Origin: Methylomonas sp.
GTDB lineage: Bacteria > Pseudomonadota > Gammaproteobacteria > Methylococcales > Methylomonadaceae
Assembly: GCA_026990815.1 (NCBI GenBank)
Contig: JALXCS010000050.1
Span: 1-8,381, forward strand
Direction: 5' to 3'
Length of the DNA: 8,381 bases
Positions within the stretch are counted from its first letter, which is position 1; each line of letters opens with the position of its first letter. The translations under genes and the position numbers were made by a program. Below are positions 7,551-8,381 of the stretch, piece by piece. The notes below the pieces were generated by a model, which was not told where the DNA came from, did no database searches, and was given only the letters and a program-made list of their open reading frames with translations.

Positions 7551-8229
7551 AGTTGCTCCAGAATTCAATTTTTCAACTATCCTTGGCTGCTCTGTTCATG
7601 ATATGAAAAATTCGTTGGGGATCATTCAGGACTTGATCAGTCAGCTTGCTAAAGACAGTTGCCATTCAGAAAATCCCCATTTTGGGCCGCTTGAGTTTGA
7701 AACCAATCGCATGAACAATATTCTCATGCAATTATTGGTGCTTTATAAAATTGATCATGCCCGTTTCAGTTTAAATATTGATGAATATCTGGTTGAAGAT
7801 CTTTTAAATGAAGCTGTTGCTCAGCAGGAAGTGTTGCTGGCATTAAACAGTATTGCAATTAAAGTGGAATGTAATCCAGATCTGTTTTGCTATTGTGACT
7901 TTAATATCATCACCAGTGCCTTGGGTACCATCCTGAATAATGCACAGCGTTATACCAGGCAAAAAATTTTATTTTCTGCAAAACAAGAGAGCCAATTTTT
8001 GATTTTATGTATAGAAGACGATGGAGAGGGATACCCAGAAGCTTTTTTTCAGACACAAGATAATGTTCAAAGCCAGGTTAACTTTAATAAAGGCAGTACT
8101 GGTCTAGGTTTGTTTTTTGCGCAAACTATTGCCGAAATGCATTCCAATGAAAATAAGCATGGGTCGATTGCAATTGATAATAAGAGTACTCTTGGTGGTG
8201 CGCGGTTTAGATTGTTTTTGCCTTGGTAA
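7540..8229 (+). CDS. Small soluble sensor histidine kinase (sensor-less), partner of the REC-TPR regulator
   Basis: The protein has 229 residues from the ATG at 7540, which has AAAGG 9 bp upstream. The ATG at 7516 is a possible alternative (237 aa). The frame is open further left, but only inside the regulator gene. The dimerisation/phospho-acceptor segment (about 11-75) has His20 in CSVHDMKNSLG. This H-box is atypical, with Asp-Met-Lys-Asn-Ser after the His where E-[LIM]-[RK]-[NT]-P is usual. The catalytic domain has an N-box (LGTILNNAQRYT, 128-139), G1 box (EDDGEGYPE, with Asp161, Gly162 and Gly164) and G2 box (GSTGLGLFFAQ, 185-195), followed by GGARFRLFLP at the end. ATP binding looks intact. 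There is no membrane helix, PAS, GAF or HAMP domain, so input must come from another protein. It overlaps the regulator gene by 11 bp, implying coupled translation and a cognate pair. Confidence 0.9.
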   Translation: MPVKVAPEFNFSTILGCSVHDMKNSLGIIQDLISQLAKDSCHSENPHFGPLEFETNRMNNILMQLLVLYKIDHARFSLNIDEYLVEDLLNEAVAQQEVLLALNSIAIKVECNPDLFCYCDFNIITSALGTILNNAQRYTRQKILFSAKQESQFLILCIEDDGEGYPEAFFQTQDNVQSQVNFNKGSTGLGLFFAQTIAEMHSNENKHGSIAIDNKSTLGGARFRLFLPW

Positions 8230-8238
8230 AGGTTCAAT

Positions 8239-8262
8239 ATTTTTCATCTGGTTTGGAAAAAT
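8239..8262 (+). terminator. Weak AT-rich hairpin after the kinase gene
   Basis: ATTTTTC (8239-8245) and GAAAAAT (8256-8262) form a 7-bp stem with a 10-nt loop, 10 bp after the kinase stop. The sequence cattttatt follows. The stem has a single G/C pair and the U tract is broken, so this is at best a weak terminator. Confidence 0.25.
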
Positions 8263-8306
8263 CATTTTATTCTGCACTCGATAAAAATTTGTGGAATGGA
8301 GGTAAG

Positions 8307-8381
8307 TTATTGAAATAAAAAGACGCGCGTAAATATATCCTGGTACTTTCCCATCACATCTATGCGATAGAAGGTCATTTT
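8307..8381 (-). CDS. Possible 3' end of a convergent gene entering from outside the window
   Basis: On the - strand the frame is open from the window edge to a TAA at 8307-8309, giving about 24 residues (…MTFYRIDVMGKYQDIFTRVFLFQ). It contains ATG codons at 8378 and 8354 but is too short to identify. A gene ending here would converge on the kinase gene with a gap of 77 bp. The + strand frame over the same bases is also open (ending …SHHIYAIEGHF) but has no start codon in the window. This is a tentative call only. Confidence 0.2.
   Translation of the reverse strand, partial: KMTFYRIDVMGKYQDIFTRVFLFQ

Noticed and set aside
1..8381. Insertion sequences, CRISPR arrays, tRNA/rRNA genes, phage or integrase signals
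   Set aside because: No transposase or integrase frame, no regularly spaced repeats, no cloverleaf-like or rRNA-like sequence was seen on either strand.
8319..8381. + strand frame at the right edge (ending SHHIYAIEGHF)
   Set aside because: Only 21 codons, preceded by a stop and without an ATG, GTG or TTG start inside the window; it cannot be called as a gene.

Overview
The window is an 8.4-kb piece of a bacterial chromosome with moderately low GC. It looks gammaproteobacterial. The evidence is a canonical HtpG under a textbook sigma-32 promoter, GC-rich hairpin terminators with U tracts, and protein sequences of gammaproteobacterial type. A finer placement is only a guess; a Methylococcales-like or similar environmental lineage would fit. 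No mobile element, CRISPR array, tRNA or rRNA is visible. The gene content is mostly housekeeping and accessory, with one less usual signalling pair at the right end.

Left part (1-2046, + strand): the 3' portion of an AlgI-type MBOAT membrane O-acyltransferase, followed 6 bp later by a membrane-anchored SGNH/GDSL-fold protein. Together they look like the end of an exopolysaccharide or cell-envelope O-acetylation operon. The MBOAT moves the acetyl group across the membrane and the SGNH partner places it on the polymer.

Middle (2096-3523, - strand): a medium-chain quinone-oxidoreductase-like dehydrogenase without zinc ligands. Upstream of it, in the same orientation, is a 120-residue four-helix membrane protein of unknown function. 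A gene-poor stretch of 345 bp (3524-3868) follows. It holds a good sigma-70-like promoter for the small membrane protein, a possible independent small + strand transcript, and the strong htpG terminator.

Right part: htpG (3869-5806, - strand) with a near-consensus heat-shock promoter. It is divergent from a two-gene signalling unit (5913-8229, + strand). That unit encodes a response regulator with an N-terminal receiver domain and a long TPR-type helical region, and no DNA-binding domain. It overlaps by 11 bp a small, soluble, sensor-less histidine kinase. The overlap lies in A7 and A8 homopolymers, where a single-base slip would fuse the two proteins. The last 150 bp contain no clear gene, only a possible 3' end of a convergent gene running in from outside.

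The best candidate for something not well described is the REC-TPR / sensor-less kinase pair, with its slippage-prone junction. The possible orphan small RNA or micro-ORF at about 3602-3800 comes second. Nothing here is clear evidence of an entirely new system.
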